From NCBI RefSeq assembly GCF_018882125.1, contig NZ_JACVOZ010000002.1, positions 124,001 to 188,000 on the forward strand: a DNA stretch of 64,000 nucleotides, read 5' to 3'. This document shows positions 60,931 through 64,000 of the stretch, in pieces. Position numbers and translations under genes: made by a program. Source of the DNA: Polynucleobacter sp. AP-Melu-500A-A1 (lineage in GTDB: Bacteria > Pseudomonadota > Gammaproteobacteria > Burkholderiales > Burkholderiaceae). The notes beneath the pieces were generated by a model, which was not told the DNA's origin, did no database searches, and was given only the letters and a program-made list of their open reading frames with translations. Position 1 is the stretch's first letter; the number at the start of each line of letters is the position of its first letter.

Positions 60931-60999
60931 AAAAATCCCCTTAGCTGAACCCAAAAATAGGCTTAATTAATAATACAACTATCATTTTTATTACATTGC

Positions 61000-62358
61000 T
61001 CAAGTTTCGGCTATTAGGTCATGCCCTTGGGAGTCAATGACCGTTACACGGATGATTTCACCCACACGATAGCGTTTAGAAGGCTTATTGGCTGGCAAAA
61101 CCCGCACTAATCCGTCAATTTCAGGGGCGTCACCACTTGTGCGACCAATTCCGCCCGATTCATCAATGCGATCAATCAGGACTTGAATACGTTTGCCTAT
61201 TTTTTTAGCAAGACGCTTAATGGAAATGTCTTCAGCTTTAGCCATAAAACGAGCGCGCCGCTCTTCTCTAATCAGATCAGGCAATGGATTTTCTAGCTGA
61301 TTAGCAAGTGCCCCATCCACTGGAGAATAAGCAAAGCACCCTGCCCGATCTATTTGCGCTTCATCCAAGAAATTAAGAAGATATTCGAATTCTTCCTCGG
61401 TCTCTCCTGGAAAGCCGGCAATAAAAGTACTACGTATCACCAGATCAGGGCATGTATTGCGCCAAGCCAAAATACGCTCTAAGTTCTTTTCGCCGCTAGC
61501 AGGCCGCTTCATTCTTTTAAGAACATCGGGATGTGCATGCTGCAAAGGAATGTCTAAATAAGGCAAGACTCCATAACCATGCTCTGAAAATTCTGCCATC
61601 AATGGCAAGATATCATCAACATGGGGATAAGGATAAACATAATGCAATCTTACCCAAGCTTGATGCTCACGTGCAATTTGATTTAAAGCATTTACCAGAT
61701 CAAACATGCGCGTCTTTACTGGCTTACCATCCCAAAAGCCGGTTCGATATTGAATATCAACCCCATAGGCACTGGTATCTTGAGATACAACTAGTAACTC
61801 TTTAACCCCAGATTCAAATAAACGTTTAGCTTCAAGCAAGACTTCACCAATCGGTCTAGAAACTAAATCACCGCGAAGATTGGGAATAATGCAGAAGGTA
61901 CAACGGTGATTACAACCTTCAGAAATTTTAAGGTAAGCATAGTGCTTGGGTGTCAGCTTAACCCCTGTTGGTGGCACTAAATCCATGAAGGGATCATGAG
62001 GTTTGGGTAAATGCAAGTGGATTGCTTGCATCACTTCAGCGGTGGCATGAGGCCCAGTAACAGCAAGGACTTTAGGGTGAATGCTTTGGATCAGATCACT
62101 GCCATCTGCATTCTTTCTAGCGCCTAAGCAACCAGTGACAATGACCTTACCATTGGCCGCAAGAGCATCACCGATGGCAGAAAGACTTTCTTCAACTGCA
62201 GAATCAATAAAGCCACAAGTATTGACCACTACCAAATCTGCGCCGGAATAATCCTTAGCAGTCTCATACCCTTCAGCACTGAGTTGGGTCAGAATTAATT
62301 CAGAGTCGACTAAGGCCTTAGGACAACCTAAGGATACAAAACCAATTTTTCCTGCCAC
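61000..62358 (-). CDS. rimO: Ribosomal protein S12 methylthiotransferase RimO
   Basis: Radical-SAM enzyme that methylthiolates an Asp of ribosomal protein S12; 452 aa. The N-terminal MTTase domain has cysteines in [22 protein letters not shown] and VTGCLGAR, and the radical SAM motif is [19 protein letters not shown] (about 147-165). A C-terminal TRAM domain follows ([16 protein letters not shown]). 3 bp downstream of phaR. Confidence 0.96.
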   Translation of the reverse strand: MAGKIGFVSLGCPKALVDSELILTQLSAEGYETAKDYSGADLVVVNTCGFIDSAVEESLSAIGDALAANGKVIVTGCLGARKNADGSDLIQSIHPKVLAVTGPHATAEVMQAIHLHLPKPHDPFMDLVPPTGVKLTPKHYAYLKISEGCNHRCTFCIIPNLRGDLVSRPIGEVLLEAKRLFESGVKELLVVSQDTSAYGVDIQYRTGFWDGKPVKTRMFDLVNALNQIAREHQAWVRLHYVYPYPHVDDILPLMAEFSEHGYGVLPYLDIPLQHAHPDVLKRMKRPASGEKNLERILAWRNTCPDLVIRSTFIAGFPGETEEEFEYLLNFLDEAQIDRAGCFAYSPVDGALANQLENPLPDLIREERRARFMAKAEDISIKRLAKKIGKRIQVLIDRIDESGGIGRTSGDAPEIDGLVRVLPANKPSKRYRVGEIIRVTVIDSQGHDLIAET

Positions 62359-62360
62359 AA

Positions 62361-62921
62361 CTATTCTTTTTCTGTTTTAGTAGGCTGGGGAGTAAACGGA
62401 AAGCCACCAAAAATATTTTGTGACCCTTGCATTTGTTCTTGCATCTTAATAAACAAGTCTTTGCTTTGATCCATATAACTGCCCATCAAATTCTGCATGA
62501 GGGGATTTTGCAGGTTGAGCATCTGAGACCATGCCTCAGGAGTACTTCCAGCGCCCAAGCCTTTAGTTTGATCGCCCAACTTATGATGAATATCAACAAA
62601 AGATTGCATGGTCTTTTCGAGGTAATTTCCCATTAGACCTTGCATGGAGTTTCCATAAAAGCGAATAATTTGCGAAAGCATTTGCGAAGAAAAAACGGGT
62701 GCGCCGCCAGCCTCTTCTTCTAGAATTATTTGCAAGAGAATATTGCGCGTCAGCTCTTCTTCGGTTTTGGCATCAATCACCTTAAATACTTCGTTTGCCA
62801 TGACTAGAGCTTTAATGTCAGCTAAAGTGACATAGGTACTTGTTTGAGTGTCATATAAACGACGATTGGGATACTTCTTAATAAGTCGCTCTTCGCCAAC
62901 TCGCTTTGTTCGGGTAACCAT
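62361..62921 (-). CDS. phaR: Polyhydroxyalkanoate synthesis repressor PhaR
   Basis: Transcriptional regulator that binds PHA granules and phasin promoters, 186 aa. The N-terminal PHB_acc_N domain ([20 protein letters not shown] then [14 protein letters not shown], about 13-46) binds DNA. The following PHB_acc repeats ([20 protein letters not shown]) sense polymer. The C-terminal part is Gln/Met-rich. Typical position downstream of phaB. Confidence 0.95.
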   Translation of the reverse strand: MVTRTKRVGEERLIKKYPNRRLYDTQTSTYVTLADIKALVMANEVFKVIDAKTEEELTRNILLQIILEEEAGGAPVFSSQMLSQIIRFYGNSMQGLMGNYLEKTMQSFVDIHHKLGDQTKGLGAGSTPEAWSQMLNLQNPLMQNLMGSYMDQSKDLFIKMQEQMQGSQNIFGGFPFTPQPTKTEKE

Positions 62922-63029
62922 AATTTTCCTTACTTAGTACTGCAACGCAACATCAGCATAGTTTATCCCTAGTTTGACCAAAAGGTAAATTCAATGCGTC
63001 GCGCCGTTGCAAATCTTGTATTAATAGGA

Positions 63030-63770
63030 TTAGCCAGTATGTATACCGCCATTTAATGAGAAATCTGCGCCGGTTGCATAGCCGCCATCATCCGAGGCAA
63101 TCCAGCAGCATATTGATGCAATTTCATCAGGAGTGCCTAAACGCTTGACTGGAATGCCAGAAACGATCTTTTCTAGCACATCCTCACGGATCGCTTTAAC
63201 CATGTCAGTTCCAATATAGCCAGGAGAAACAGTGTTGACTGTGACACCCTTGGTGGCAACTTCTTGCGCTAAAGCCATTGTGAAGCCATGCAAACCCGCT
63301 TTGGCAGTGGAGTAATTGGCTTGGCCAAACTGCCCTTTTTGACCATTCACTGAGGAGATATTAATAATTCTTCCCCAATTGTTATCTACCATACCCTCAA
63401 TCACCTGTTTTGTAACATTAAATAAGGAGTTCAGATTGGTATCAATGACTGCCTTCCATGCCTCGGGGGTCATTTTGCGAAATACGCTATCACGCGTAAT
63501 ACCGGCGTTATTCACCAGCACATCAACCCGGCCTACCTCTGCCTTAACCTTCTCAAATGCAGCAACAGTGCTATCCCAATCTGAGACATTACCCTCAGAA
63601 GCAATGAAATCAAATCCAAGCGCTTTTTGTTCACCGATCCAACGGTCTTTACGTGGTGAATTCGGGCCGCAACCAGCAATCACCTTAAATCCATCCTTTG
63701 CTAGGCGTTGGCAAATAGCAGTACCGATACCACCCATGCCACCAGTTACATATGCGACTTTTTGAGACAT
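63030..63770 (-). CDS. phaB: Acetoacetyl-CoA reductase
   Basis: NADPH-dependent short-chain dehydrogenase giving (R)-3-hydroxybutyryl-CoA for PHB, 246 aa. Cofactor site YVTGGMGGIGTAICQRL (about 7-23), NNAGITRDSVFRKM, catalytic Ser in INISSVNGQKGQFGQANYST and the YSTAK Tyr/Lys, with the C-terminal NGGIHTG typical of PhaB. Between phaC and phaR on the minus strand. Confidence 0.95.
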   Translation of the reverse strand: MSQKVAYVTGGMGGIGTAICQRLAKDGFKVIAGCGPNSPRKDRWIGEQKALGFDFIASEGNVSDWDSTVAAFEKVKAEVGRVDVLVNNAGITRDSVFRKMTPEAWKAVIDTNLNSLFNVTKQVIEGMVDNNWGRIINISSVNGQKGQFGQANYSTAKAGLHGFTMALAQEVATKGVTVNTVSPGYIGTDMVKAIREDVLEKIVSGIPVKRLGTPDEIASICCWIASDDGGYATGADFSLNGGIHTG

Positions 63771-63800
63771 TACTTTCCCCTTGTAAAAAACACTCGTTAA

Positions 63801-64000
63801 TTAGTTGATTGCTGTTGCAGCTTTTTCTTTGACATACACTCCAGGCGCTGCTTCCATCTTTTTGTACTTTGCGTTTCCAAAAGTATTGGAGACGGGTTTT
63901 TGCTCTCCACCAAACTGCTCTAGCCATTTGGTGTAATTGGGCCACCAACTTCCTGTCATTTGCTTAGCCCCCTCTAACCACGCTTGGGCAGTAGGTGCTA
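63801..64000 (-). CDS. phaC: Polyhydroxyalkanoate synthase, C-terminal fragment
   Basis: Only the last 66 codons are in the window; the gene continues beyond base 64000. The translation ends TGSWWPNYTKWLEQFGGEQK then PVSNTFGNAKYKKMEAAPG, YVKEKAATAIN and a stop. The GSWWPxxxxWL and AAPGxYV patterns are the conserved tail of class I PhaC. Located 30 bp upstream of phaB in the same direction, as in the standard phaCB operon. Confidence 0.88.
   Translation of the reverse strand, partial: APTAQAWLEGAKQMTGSWWPNYTKWLEQFGGEQKPVSNTFGNAKYKKMEAAPGVYVKEKAATAIN

Noticed and set aside
63685-63948. Minus-strand frame of 87 codons spanning the phaC-phaB junction
   Set aside because: It is out of frame with the phaC C-terminus, which has the conserved family tail, and overlaps the start of phaB.

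Overview
The window looks like a chromosome segment of a small-genome, moderately AT-rich freshwater betaproteobacterium, most like Polynucleobacter or a close Burkholderiaceae relative. This rests on gene content and order: mltG-tmk-holB-tatD, pyrG-kdsA-eno-ftsB, tig-clpP-clpX-lon-tRNA-ppiD, and a phaC-phaB-phaR polyhydroxybutyrate cluster. Protein sequences and compact spacing also fit. No similarity search was run, so the genus is an inference.

Layout. 1-5.2 kb: a 5'-cut MFS transporter, a tiny ORF, an FAD-linked 2-hydroxyacid dehydrogenase with a DUF2069 membrane protein, WrbA, YihY and a CBS-pair protein. 5.3-13.6 kb: chorismate synthase, an MFS transporter, a parvulin, BolA with YciB, MsrB, SelO, a thioesterase, an NRDE protein and YgfZ. 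13.6-18.6 kb: mltG, tmk, holB and tatD, then an exported ankyrin protein and a K+-channel-like membrane protein with a degenerate filter. 18.6-22.4 kb: DUF3108 protein, HNH nuclease, YqiA-like esterase, hydroxypyruvate isomerase and a two-domain exported protein.

22.4-28.9 kb is the one clearly accessory block. It is more AT-rich than its surroundings. It encodes a ketoacyl-ACP synthase, a dedicated acyl carrier protein, a DUF4118-like membrane protein, an alpha/beta hydrolase, two di-iron fatty-acid-hydroxylase-superfamily proteins (one of alkylglycerol-monooxygenase type), an OmpV/MipA-like outer-membrane protein and a small membrane protein. An intact 74-aa ORF lies at its left edge and a truncated copy of the same ORF, in the same orientation, at its right edge. 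I infer an acquired lipid-tailoring cassette; its product is unknown.

28.9-44 kb: a tRNA-Asp/Glu/Ala cluster beside gltX, then hslO, ftsB, eno, kdsA, pyrG, a superinfection-immunity-like peptide, acnB, a spermidine-synthase-like protein and purL. 44-53.3 kb: a YbbA-type ABC ATPase without its permease, a TesA-like esterase, then the proteostasis cluster ppiD, tRNA-Val, lon, clpX, clpP and tig, with a sigma-32-like promoter before lon and tRNA-Leu beyond tig. 53.3-64 kb: nitroreductase, ispF-ispD, mfd, serB, a thiolase, rimO, phaR, phaB and the 3' end of phaC. The core genes are housekeeping (translation, protein quality control, cell wall and LPS precursors, nucleotides, isoprenoids, DNA repair, carbon storage) and look intact.
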